From positions 138,241 through 202,240 of the forward strand of contig NAOQ01000041.1 in NCBI GenBank assembly GCA_002751075.1: a stretch of DNA of 64,000 nt, in the 5' to 3' direction. The position numbers and the translations under genes are program-made. This document shows positions 22,667 through 35,900 of this stretch, one piece after another; positions within the stretch are counted from its first letter, which is position 1, and each line of letters opens with the position of its first letter. Origin of the DNA: Ichthyophonus hoferi. Taxonomy: Eukaryota > Opisthokonta > Ichthyosporea > Ichthyophonida > Ichthyophonidae. The notes beneath the pieces were generated by a model that was given only the letters and a program-made list of their open reading frames with translations, had not been told where the DNA came from and did not search any database.

Positions 22667-25512
22667 GATATTCTCTATATTCAAGACGACAATATCACTT
22701 TCATGTCCAACAATGATATATTAAGATCCCAACCTCAAGGGTTCTACTCCATTATTAATACAGTACGTATTTACAATTAAATTCTATTGGCTGGAGCTTT
22801 TCTTGCCATTCTTGGGGTATTTTTCTAAACACAAGAAAATATCGAACTGGACAGATATAGCCACTACCAAGCTATCACAGGGAGTATTTAGTTAGATTAA
22901 TCTAGTTAGGTGCAACCCAAAAACTGTTCCTTAGAATACGATAATATGAAACACATTATAAATTATATTGCCAAATATATAACTACAGCCATTTTCTAGA
23001 ATCAGTATTACTAGCCCAGGATATATATATGTGTGTTGAAGAAGTCAAATGTCTCGTTAAATAAACAATACCACTATTAGTTCCTAGATTTCGTACAAGG
23101 CAGAGATGACTATATTATGATGTTCACAAAGGAAAATACGTATCTCCGTAGTACTACTGTCACAACAGAAAAACCAATAGATTGACCTAAATATAATCAC
23201 ATTGCACTGTCTTTTCTTCCATTTATTATAATATAAGTATACGAGTCTAGGCCCACGTTGAGCATGATTGTGTAAAGGCCTTTAGTTAATTAGAAAATTT
23301 GATAATAAGGCAAATACAATACATTCCTCTGGTTTATAACGGCTAAATTGTTTCAATCGTTTGTCCCCCACCTAGCTCCTTGGCTTAAAGAAAAACAAAT
23401 GCTTCTATAACTTTGCTTATCTTTTCCAAGTAAAAAATGTCATAATACAAATGTTTGAAGCAACATATCAACTGTCCAATATTAGTGCAATCTAAATTCA
23501 TAGTGGAAGGCATTTTCTATAATTTTCATGATTGTGCACCTGGGGCGTTTCAAATGACAGTATAATACTAACATAGGTTCATAATCTCATTCTGTCGTGA
23601 TATTAACTCATACAATGAGTGATCTAGAAATACAATAAATGTATACCTTTTTTAAGGCCACTTGTTCAAAAATGTATAGATTCTAACTTGGAGTCTATTA
23701 TGTAACCTCTTTCTACACTTCACACAAAAAAGATAACAATTTTAAAAAGTTTAACTATGTACTATGAATATGCATTTTATAAAGCTAGGCTAATTCACTT
23801 CAGGTTGCCCTTGATCTTGGAAGCAACACAATTACCATTTTGAGGGTGGATTCTTCATAAAAAAATACTTCATTTTCATATATACACCAAAATAGCCGCC
23901 TATCAAGCATGTGGTTGGCGCTTATATACTAAGACATAGATTAATTAAGACTTTTAAAATATATGAATTTTGGCACGTAATATAGTTTGATATAAATCTT
24001 ATTTGGCAATTATTTTACACGCTAATGATGGCAAGATCCAGTGGCATCGCCTGACCAGAAAATGAAGTATACAGTGTAAATGTCATTCTGCACTGATTCA
24101 ACTTGGCCCCATTATACTTGGGCCATATTGTGATGACTGGAATCCAACAGAAAGAGGGATTTCAGTATGACCATACCATTGTGATCCACTTACCTTGTTA
24201 ACTAACATGAACATTAGAACCATGCATGCTTCTACAAAAATATTAATTTGTTTTAATAAGTGCACACAAAGTGTCATTCCAACCGTTTGAATATCATGGG
24301 AAATAAAACGCTGTGAATATTCTAGATTGATTTAGATTGATATGTAAAATGGAGGGAATCAATTACAAACTGGTGACAACCGACAACCATAGAGGTCAAT
24401 ACCATATTATATTATATTATATTTTCTACAATTCCAGCCCATTTGGAAAAACTAGCATAGGCGGTGAACCACATAAACCGATGAGTTAAAAACAAAGGCG
24501 GTGAAATTGTGTTGCGAGTTATGAAATAAGGATTTGCATATTCTTTTCTACTAAGGTAGCACCAAATAATATCCAGAGTAGCTTAGATGGGCACTGAGGG
24601 TCTGCTCTAAGGTACGTTCAACAATATCTCAAAACAAATACATGAAATAAAGTCCTAAAAAATCTATTGCAACACGTTATTAGGTTTTTACGGAATTTTT
24701 ATTTACTTATTATTCTTGTCGTTCATTTAATATAAGTTATAGCCACACTGGAAGAGGCCTGTCACTCGCTCGTCTAGCAAGTATTCATAGCCAAAAGAAC
24801 CCCCTATCTTAAAACGGAATTTACAGATGACAATACATATATTGCTATAAATAATGCATTGTAATAGAGATATATCGATAAAGAGGCTATAGTCGCTTGC
24901 TTGGTTAATCAAGGCTAGTACGCCTGGGTGTATTCAAGAATGAAATATATATATATATATACTGTTGTAATTACTTAATCTACAAATACAAGAGCTTCAA
25001 CATATTCTCAGGGGTGACCAGACCAGCGCAGTTGATCTGGAAAATCTGATTCATCTCCATCTATAAGTCGCGGATGCCACTATATATATATGTGTGTGTG
25101 TCAATATGCAGGTATATGCATTTGTATGCATGTGGGACAAAGGCAATATAAGGGTCAATAAATAGCTCACTAATTTAGCACCCATTGATGCCCCGCCTTA
25201 CATATATTAAAAAATAAGTACAATAAATTAATAGCCTATTTCCCGTAACACTACTACATTACAATAACAACAATAATGTTGTAACCAGTCACGTGTTCAT
25301 GTTTTCATCATTATTGACAATGAAATCAAGATATCATGATCTCAATAACTGCATAAACAAGAGAGAATACGATAACCCAATGAAAATAAATAAAAAATTC
25401 ACCATCACACAGGAATAAAGACAGACCTTACAATACCACAGAGGATATCATATGGTAACCCCATAACACGACCAAGAGAAAGCCAAATAAAAGCACATAC
25501 ACACACAGTATC

Positions 25513-26913
25513 CTAGTAGAGGTCATCGTAACTTACCCAGGGGGGTGGAGAGTTATGCAAGGCGGGGCGATGGGATATTATTCCACGACCCTGACTGACA
25601 TATTTCCTCATAGAGGACAAGTTCGCGTTTAGGGCAGTCTGAGATACCCAGGGATGGTTAGACCGGGTTGGGTTGTAAACAATATCTACCTATACATAAG
25701 TACATAGGGGCTGGCTATGCAGTTTATTATACTTCAGCCGCACTCAAAATATCTATATATCTCCCTTCCACGTTTTTCCCATAACAAGATTAAACCAGTC
25801 TCGGGAAAGGAAACTCTATTTCCGTTAAAAATAAGTTAGAACTCGCATGTATTTCCAAAAATGTTTTTTAAGAAAGAACACAAACAGAAGTACACAACTG
25901 CGTGATGGGACAAGAGGAAAGAAAAAACCATTTCTTGACATTGAGAAGTATAAATATAAACACTAGCAATAGAACAACTGCTTCTTCATTTCCAGACAAT
26001 CTCTTTACATTTTCACAACCAACTGAACCAACCTGACCAAGGACACCTGTCAAGCCATGTAATTATCATACCATGCATTGTTCTAGGTTTGTCACCCCTA
26101 GGTGAACAATGCAGAGAGGGACGGTAGGTAGACAAAATGTAGGAGGGAGAAAGGACAATAGACAGTAACTAACAGATAAGAGCAGAATGGAGGTGGAGAC
26201 TAAAAGGGCAAGCAATCAACATAAAACAAATACAAAAGAAAACAGCCAAGAGGTGACTAACCAGTTGCGATTTTACATCGGTCAATAGGCCTTCTGTAGC
26301 CTCTATGCGTGATTTAAGGTCGGCTATTTCATGATCTTCCGAGTTAACTCGGGTCAACAAGGACATTGTTTGATGGCGAGGCAGCCATCCAGGATCTCCC
26401 GCCTGCATCATACCAGCTACATAGCTCTCTGGGCCTGTATACTCCGTAGAGGGCTGTAAGAGGGAAAGGGGATGGGGTCACCACACTGGCCCGCTTATTA
26501 CTGCCAAACATAGCAAACAGGTAGATATAGTAACAAAGTCTACACATTGTATGGGAGTAGTTCCAGGTGGATGAGCATAAAGTTCATTGTAATATGTACA
26601 AATATATAACATACACTGTCTCTTTTTTATTTGACTAACATGTTGCCATCCCAGGTTTTTTAACACCCCTTCTGTTGTATGCCTCTCATGTAAGAGTAAG
26701 ATAGCATGCAGAAAAAGAGAGAAAGACCGGGGGGGGGGAGGTGAGAAGGAATATAAGATGAGGTCATACCTTAATGTGCAGACTCACGATAAAGGCCAGA
26801 TAGTCCCAGATATTATGCTCGTGTGTGACGTGATACTCGAAGGTTACTGTTTTTATGTTGTCAAACGACATGCGGCTTATCCCACAAACAAAGCAGGTAT
26901 TGTGTAGAATATC
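25513..26913 (-). other. ITPR: ITPR exons 65-67: C-terminal zinc motif, coiled coil and tail
   Basis: Exon 26770-26913 encodes [37 protein letters not shown]: the CxxC and HxxxxH pattern of the IP3R/RyR linker domain that couples cytosol to pore. Exon 26262-26453 has [11 protein letters not shown] and the start of a coiled coil ([18 protein letters not shown]). The last exon 25513-25638 continues it ([16 protein letters not shown]) and ends in [11 protein letters not shown] and a TAG stop. A perfect GTAAGT lies inside this exon just after PPPW, so an alternative longer 3' end is possible. I did not find a clear nearby poly(A) signal on the minus strand. Confidence 0.9.
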
Positions 26914-29900
26914 CTGTCATACAATATACAGTGGTCAGAACTTTGTTTTATATTCCCGACACGTAGTTGTAAGCACATATGGTCTTCCTCCTGTACTCTC
27001 TCCTCCCTCTTCCTATTCACACGTATTTCTTTCTTTTTTCCTCTGCCCACCCATCGGCTCTCTAATTCAAGTAGAGTAACATGAACGCAAAAGATAGGGT
27101 ATAAAGAGGGATAGATAGTAAGTACAATGTTTAGGAATACACCACCTACCTCTTTAATATTCTTCTCTGTGCGAAGATCCGCAAATGTGTCAATAATAAC
27201 ACCAAAGATCAAGTTCAACACAATAATGATTAGCACGAAATAGAAGGCTAGGTCATATACTACACGGGCAAAGTACAGCGGCTCTTCCTTTGATCTCATC
27301 CGTAGGACATCTCCTATGCCTCCTCCATTCCGTAGGCCTGAAGATGTTAAGAGCAAGTCAGTGGGCTGGGCCTCCCATCATTATTAATATGCTTGGAAAG
27401 ACCATGCAACGTACGTACTGCTTCATGCTTCATCATAGTATTTAGTATTTATTGCCCCAATTCTTAACCGGCACACATCTCTATGACATTCCTGGTCATT
27501 CTATAAAGGTTAATACTTGTGGGATGCTTTCACTCTTGCAAGAATAAATATTATCTACACAAAGATAGCTCTACAATACAGATAGAGATTAGAAAAAGAA
27601 CATGGAGCAGATAAACGAAACCGATGCTCAACCCCAGTGCCATCACACGGAGAGAGGGGATGTGTCACCTTGGTTGAGCGTAGTAATAATGCATAGCCAC
27701 ATGGTATCACACAGGGGCTCCCCATTGGCTATGAAATCCTATAGGGTCCCCTTGGTATAAGTACAGAGACCACACCATCCTACCAGGGTCGTGATATGTA
27801 ACCAACCATTAGGCCTGACAGGGCCCTCTATATGCGATATATACCTAGATAGATATAGAATATACATATATATACTTGGGTGATTGGTGGAGTATGATAT
27901 ATCATGTATAGTGTTTAGAGCTAGATAGGAGGGCAAAGATAATTACCTCACGGAGAAACAGGAAGCCAATGATAGAAAACATATAGATAAGAATCAGAGA
28001 TAACAGGGCCGTCAACACAATGGACATTCCATTGCGCGTCACACTGGTAATCACATTACGTAAGGTGTCTTGACGGATTACCAGGTCTAGAAGAAGAATA
28101 CTGTAGGTCCATGCCCATTGGATCAATATCATAGATTACCAATACATAGAGTACAATACCACGTTCACATGCCCCCATGGATGAGACTGTCAAGACCATA
28201 CACTATGTACATATACAGACCTGGCTTGCCTAGCCTATCTGACCTATATTTCCTATCTATTACATTCTTTACTTGACTCTCACATAATATCAAACACACA
28301 AACCTGTAGAGATAGTTATCAAACGACAGGGCTGCAAAACACACGCCTAGATATACCGTATGGTATATTAGCATGGGGTCAGAAACTCGCTTCTTATGCC
28401 TTAGCAGCCGGCCATAGCAGGAAACATAGGCCATCACCACCAGGGTGGCTGAGATCAGCTCCATCCAGCCCAACCCTGTAGGGCCATGGTCCTTTAGTTA
28501 CTCTTAATGCTAGAGGGGCAAATACCCATCCATGCATACCGTGTATGAGCAGGGGCTTAGGTGATACCAATACACTAGGGAGGGGTTGCAGCAGAGACAA
28601 AAATGTAATAGAAAGCAGTGAACCGTGGTAATAACAAGGATCAACAGATCAGCCCCCAAATAAACAGAAGATACTACATATAGGTAAATAAACCAATAAA
28701 AAAAGGAAGATAAAAAAGAAAGAGCCAATTAATCATACATAGTAGAATGGCATGGAAGTTGAGGGCCATTGGCGCTTTATCAGTGTCTGTAGCAAGTATA
28801 GCATGGTCAGATAACAAAACAGAATACAGTCAAGTATATAAGGCCAAAATGTAGAGGCTTACCAAATGGATATAAGTGCAGAGATGTACATACAGTAAGA
28901 GAGAATAGAGACAAGGCCCAATACACAGGGATAAGGAAGTTGAATAAGAGCGGAAAGAAGTAACAGTTATAGTGCTTATAGTAATACAACTGTATATAAA
29001 CGTGATGGTGGAAGTGGAAAATAATAAATAAAGCATTTTGGGCGGATAGTGGGGCTATTAGAAGACAGTAAAAGCCAGAACATGGCTTTAAAAGAAAGAA
29101 ACAGATAAGCAAACGAGGTGTTACGCAGCAAATGCCGCATTTATTTTGTACAGATAAGCGAGGAAAAAGAGAAGAGAGTAAACATAAGACCACATAGTGA
29201 AAGAGGCAATATCGTTGAACTTTGCAACCACACACAGAGGAAACACTACTGAGATTACAAAGTAAAATAGACAAAGGTAGAATCAACAATATAAATAACA
29301 GGTAAGAGCAAGAGAGGGTCGACTGACTATCCAGGGGGAATGCGAACACGATGCACATGTTAATCAAAACCGCCAGCCAGAATGACCAATGACGCCATAG
29401 ATCTAGATGGCGGGCCAACCAGAACTGGACATACTGCTTCTGCAAGTGGTGTTGCCAGAGCATCTAATTGGGCAAGAGTTAATTAATATATGTTACATGA
29501 TCACTGATAGGATGGCAGGTATAGTACAAAACCAGTACGTGCATGTTATAGCGTGAATGTACAAAGTAAGCATTAGCACCAGCTAATGATTCTTTACACT
29601 TCCTCTTTCTCCTCTAAGAGGAATAAGGACCGTCATACCAGCCATCATACATCTAAAAATAAATCTCATCATCGAATCATTGTCCTTCAACCCATCCTCT
29701 ACGACAACTACCACCAGGGAGCTACGCGAACAATAACCAATGATGAGCCACCAACCTCATGATACAGGTCTGTAGTGCGAAGTATAAAGTCAGGAGCCTT
29801 GCTACCTTGCTCATCTTGCTGGGTGTTATTCTCCAAGTCTTCACGACTGGCCTGGGTTAAATACTCGCACAGTGCTGGAACAGTAAAGGCCACCTATGGA

Positions 29901-32900
29901 GCGGGAGAAAGTACAACCGAGTAAGGTTGGGCTTCATATATACGGCTAGGTATTGGCATCACATGGGGCTTACCACAGGCCTACGAAAGCATCTGGAATA
30001 CATCCCTACCTTGTCCAAATGCCCATCTCGCACCAGTTCTATCTGGCGAGTGGTGGCTTTAAAGTAATTCAATGTCTCATACACCAATTGTTTCCTTGTC
30101 ATATCCACTTCCTTATTCTTGTGGGCACCCTGTTCTGGACCTCCATTGGCCATCCCCCGCTGGGGCGACATGGAATCCAAAGAAACACGAGTCTGTTGGC
30201 CATAGCATAAACGAGTTAGGTAGGATACAAGTAGCCCCGCATAGAGGCCTAATGGCCACGTAGGGTCTGTAATCACATGAACTATACTAATACACATACA
30301 GTAACCATTATAAAAAGCATTTTAGTTTATGCATACCAACCGATTTATTGTTATTCTTTGCCCTATTTAAAAAAATCATATACTATCATAAAATATCTCC
30401 CTCTATTCAGCCCTCTACTAAATGTATACAACAACATTGTTTAGCCCCATCATTGTGTTGCAGTGTGACTACTATCAAACTCATACTCTAATACTCCCTA
30501 CCCCTAATAACCAACTATGCCTCTTCTACTGACCACCTATACCCTATACCTTATACTATATACCCTATACCCTACACCCTATACCTTATACTATATACCC
30601 TATACCCTACACCCTATACCTTATACTATATACCCTATACTATATATCCTATACTATATATCCTATACCATATACCTCATACTATATACCCTATACCGTA
30701 TACCCTATACCCTATATTATATACCCTACACCCTATACCTTATACCCCTCCTACCTTAAAATGGTCAAGGCACGGTTTAGGAAGGTGTGGATTGAGGGCG
30801 CGCTTTAATTGGGGATTGTGTTGGGCCAGTCTAAAGGCCAGTAGGTACACGTTATGGCCTACAGCCAATACCTCACCAGGTTCCATACCTCTGCAATCTT
30901 GCTCCGGCCAATTGTCGTGAAGGACCTTGGCACCTACAATGGACTGGATCTGGAGGTGGACAACTAGTTAATAGGAAGGCAATGGGTATGTAAAGGCTTA
31001 CATGTAAGACTGTGGTCTGTCTAGCCACTAAGTAATAGTTTGCCTTACAATGCCCAAGGCATTCGCAAAGGAACATAATCTGATTCGTTGCACAGTGCAG
31101 CGTGACAACCAGAACCCCAACACCCTATTGGTGCGCATCAAGCCCCTGCCAGCCTCATATAGGCAGAAAGAATAGATTCATAGAATTCCGCCCAAGGCCA
31201 TCCCACCCAACACCAAGTAGTCTGTTTAACAACACAAAGCAGTCTATTTAACCCTATAACAAGGAGCAGGGGCAATACCAAAGCCTGGTGGTCCAAAGCC
31301 AAACACACTCGGTTGGCAATGTCACTGCTCTCACGGCCCTCCATAATGCTTAGTAGTAATGTAGCCGCATTGTCCTGCAGGTCGTCAGTGTGTCAGATAA
31401 TATGTCGCAGACAGTCCCGCTAGTCTTTCTGCCTCCGTAGTCTCAGGGTAGAGTTTCCTACATGTATATGCTATGACTATATCACTCATTATACGTAGCT
31501 AAACGCACCTGGCTTGACTCCGGCATCTCCCAATTTCAATATATATAGTATATGTATATAGTAGATATAGTAAATATATATGGGCACCAGATATCAACCA
31601 ACAAGGCCCAATCAAGCAAGAGATAATATAATTAAGTTGGTCTAGGAAACGTAGAAGTTTATAATTGTTGAGAGTCCAAAAAATATTGCCCTATATGTAA
31701 TAGAGCCACAACAGCTCACAAACAACGACAGCTCAGATTGCAGACCCCCCACCTCCCCCTGTACTATAGACCCCTCCTTACGTAATATTCCACACTTACC
31801 TTCAGATGCAACTGCCAAACCAGATCCTTGTAGTCAGCACGACAGTCTGGCCGAATATCATTGGTAACCATTGCACCAATAAGATCAATGCTATGGGCAT
31901 CATTGGCCACAATCACTTCCTACTCTCCCAATACCAAAGTTAATCTCATATGCCAGGATCTAGATAGCCTAGACTGCAAACATTCATTTATGCCAAGTTC
32001 CTCATTTAAATTGATTATATATAGTGTGTTTAAGGAGCTTGTGCGTGATCAAACACCAATTGTTCCATACCAAGGTTAGCTACAGCATAAATCAGAGATA
32101 GCAAATATTTTTATATTCCACGTGAAAGAACACAACGTAAGCAAAGATAGAGGTGAGATAAAAGCCAAATAAAAGGAGAATAATCGTAAGGGCAAGTGCA
32201 TAATCAGGAAGAAAGGAGAGACCTGGTTCTTAAGGCAGGGGCCCTGGCAGAACTCGGTCAGAGTAATGATACATTGATTAATGAGCGGAGCCCGGATGTC
32301 TCGGATACCCCCCGCCTGCAAACAGAAGCCTTAGTATATGATCGCAGTTGGCTTTGTTTAGGCCTGCTTATCTATAAACCAAACTACTTAGTCTCCTAGC
32401 ACAGCCTACAGGCCAAGTCTCAATAAACAACCACTCTACCCTAAAGGAAGTCATGGTCATTTCCACACAAGCAAGCATGCGTAGATATCCATATGGTAGG
32501 ATTGCTAATATTATCATATAAGCTGCAAGACAACTACAGTGTCTGTCTGGGCCACGACTCTACTAAGCCCCCTATGGCCCCTATAATGACCTACCAGGAC
32601 TCCAGCCGCCATCGCCCCCCCACAGAGACACTCCATATAGTACAGGGTCTCAAGGACCAGATTATAGCTGCCTGAACTGGGCTGGTTGCTCTGGCATCGC
32701 ACATAGTTCTGATAAATGACCGTCCCATTAGATGTTTTATCCACTCAGACATAACAGAGAGTAGATGAGCTAATGTAGTAGACTACGAACCACTCTTTCG
32801 GACAAAATACATCAGTATTAATTAAAAGGTATAGAACATCGACTAATTGCAAGTAGGGAAGGGGTTAATATGATAAAGATACTTTATAATATAGCTGTTT

Positions 32901-35900
32901 TCCACCTACACCAGTAAATGGTCTAGTCACTACTTCTGATCTGGTCCCAGTGCACCTGCCCTTCATTCATAGAAGAATACTAGTACATTCATCTAGCATG
33001 TTCCTACCAGCTGAATGCTCCGGACTACAGCTTGGCATTAAGAATATAAATCAAAATACATATTTATGGTTTAATTAGTAAAGCATTCAAATGATTCAAC
33101 CGACCCTTAGCAATTAACATGGCCCATGTCAATATACCAATATCTTTCTATGTTGCTAGTATTACTGCCCTATCCCTGACTTACATAAGGAAAATCAAAG
33201 GGATAAAATATGGTGTGATATAGTGGAGGTGAATGACATCAAATAGCCGTCAACGCAAATATACACGTAATGAGCAGAAAGGTAATCCATAAAGAAGAGC
33301 AACTGCTACTGCTGGTAGTATATAGTAGTATATAGTACAAGGGAGGGCAGGATGACTACATAACAACGCCATGTATTTTCCCCCTTTTCTCTTGGCTTCT
33401 ATATGATTCCATCCTTCCTTTAACGTGGCCGTGCCTAATAACAACCAACTAACAGGCCACAGGGCATGATTCATCCTGGACCTCTCCAATGGTATACACA
33501 ACACACACCTTACACAACCCCTATCACCCGTTCATCGTCTCTTACCTGCATATCCCGATTATGATTTTCACACAGTAGTTGTAGAAAGCGTAGAATGGCC
33601 TGTAGCAGGGCCTGCTGGATGGCCTGGGCCCTGGCCAAGGTCGACCCAGAGCCAAGCTCTGCAGCCACCCGTCATTGATTAGTCAAGTGGATGTTGAAAG
33701 AAATACAAGCACTTCCAATGGCAACAAAGAGTAATACGTTAGAAAAAGTAATGCCAATAATAAGGGTATGAAAGCAAAAAGTCAGAAAAAAGAGGTGAGT
33801 GGGTTGGGAGACCTTGTAAGCCGTACAAGGGAAGGATTACCACGGTAATATGCAAAGTCAATATTACAAACATACACATGTTTATATAGCGTTATACTCA
33901 TATGGGCAGTCACGGTGGCTTCATTTCAAATTTATCTCTATGAAACAATGCAAGGGTCGAGGAAATGAGATGACAATATTCTTAGCCGTAATAAGGTGGG
34001 TCAGAATGATAATAAGAAAAAATGAAAAAGAAACTATGCAAGAATAAACAACAGGATTAATGAGGCATACAGAGAGACAGGACAAAAAAAAAAAAAGAGA
34101 GAGCAACGGTTAGTGGATGATGACCAATAGGGTGACAGCTAACCGTTTTTAAATTCACGCATTGATTGACGCATGCGAGCTTGGATCTCTCGGAAAAACT
34201 TCTGTGCGGCAGCAGGTTTTTGAAGGAACATGGAGTGAAAGGACTGCGGAGATTAAAGGGAAGTCAGACAAAAGAAAAGGACGTGACTATAGTACAACTA
34301 TACACAGGGCCAGATCAGGCCAAAGTAAGCATGATATTGCATGATGTTGAAAAGAGATGGCACGTGTCACTATCCAAATCCGTACAACAATCATATATAT
34401 ATATAGTAACGTGTTGTGCAGTTAAAGACCACAGACCCACAATCACTACTAGTCTCCAAGGGTATCTCACAGTCTATTAACCTGATAATCAAGAGAGTAC
34501 TTAATTAACAAACACTGACTAATAACATTTAACTAAAACCAACAACTAACAATAATGGCTAGAGCCATAGGGTAACAAGATCTCAAAGTTAACTTTAACT
34601 AATTTGTCAACAACACCTAGTAGCATCACTAACTTAAAAGTTAATATGTAATTACTTGCACACACAGGACCTACTGAAGGGGCATCGAAAATTATAACTC
34701 CATTTCAGATTAAATATAAAACCATTTTTTTGTGCCAGACAGGATGCTAATGTTTATTTAAAGCCACTGACGTAAGACATCAGGCATTCAAAAACAATAT
34801 ATTATTGGGCACGTTTGCGAGAACTTTTCCATATAGTGACATCATAGTGACATCATAGTGACATCAGGCCATAGTAAATGAGTCATCCAGATTGCAGATC
34901 ATGGCCTAATTTAATTAAGTTTATTTCAAAATGTGATTGGAGGATATAATTAATGTCAAAGTCTTCTCCTTTATTAAAGCAGAAAGTGAAACGCCAATAG
35001 TTAAAAGAAAACACGCCAGACAGGACATCATCTCATATATAAAGTCCCCAAGAAAACCCACCTCTTGGACGTTAGTATTTCCCCCGTTCAACAAGGCCAC
35101 AGCAAAGCGTACACAGGAGAGAAACACTGAGGTGTCGTCATTGCCGTTCATAATATACATGACCAGGTCAGTGCCGCCAGCCTACATTGGGGCCCAGGGG
35201 GTTAGCTCAGGCAGCCACAGGTTTAAAGAGAGACAGAGGGCAATGTGGGCTCAATAAGTATAGTACAGTAAGCATTGATGCAATTCTCTTGTTCGTCTGT
35301 TTACCTCTTGAAAAGAAGCAACCCTATACAGTTTGTTACAAAATTATTGTTTATTTTTCAAATTGCAAAACATCAACACTAGTCCATTTTCTTTTCAGTA
35401 TACGTATATGAATACAAGCGGAATAGTCAACAGAGTTTTAGAATTTCACAACATAATGCAACCTCAATTTGCAGGGCTGAGAATCTTATCACCAAATCTA
35501 ACAAAATACAAACAAAAAAAAAATGTGCAATTGGCTGTCGCTCAGTCAAAAACCAACAATAACATAGCTCATCAGATTGCATATAATGTCACTATGACGC
35601 ATTGTAGGAGCACCAGAGAGGGGCAGGGCAGGAGGGTAAGGGCTATTGGTGCATTAAATTCGCACAAGAAGGAATAGACCAGTATACAAATGCAAGTATG
35701 AGCGAGGTTGCTTTCAAGGAGACCTACAGCATCCAAATGATCTTGCAGGGCTACTTTGGAGAATCGCTTGGCCTTGGGACTCCCAAAGAAGTGCTTAAAG
35801 TACTGTTTGCGCATTGCTTCACCTAGTTGGTACCAAGATGTTAAATGACCAATAGATGCATGAAGATAATAGACAAGTGTTAGTCCAATCGTATTCTCTT

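Larger units (their letters stand above)
20921..25512. other. Convergent intergenic region between EIF2S1 and ITPR, no recognised gene
   Basis: About 4.6 kb of A+T-rich DNA separates the stop codons of two convergent genes. It must contain both 3' UTRs. Plus-strand AATAAA hexamers occur only far away (for example near 23055 and 23634); a nearer variant is AATACA near 21045. Two coding-like plus-strand stretches (21150-21527 and 22217-22666) are listed separately. Nothing was recognised in 22670-25500. Confidence 0.5.

Noticed and set aside
30517-30759. An 80-codon Tyr/Leu/Pro-rich plus-strand open frame
   Set aside because: It is only the translation of the heptamer minisatellite and has no coding character.
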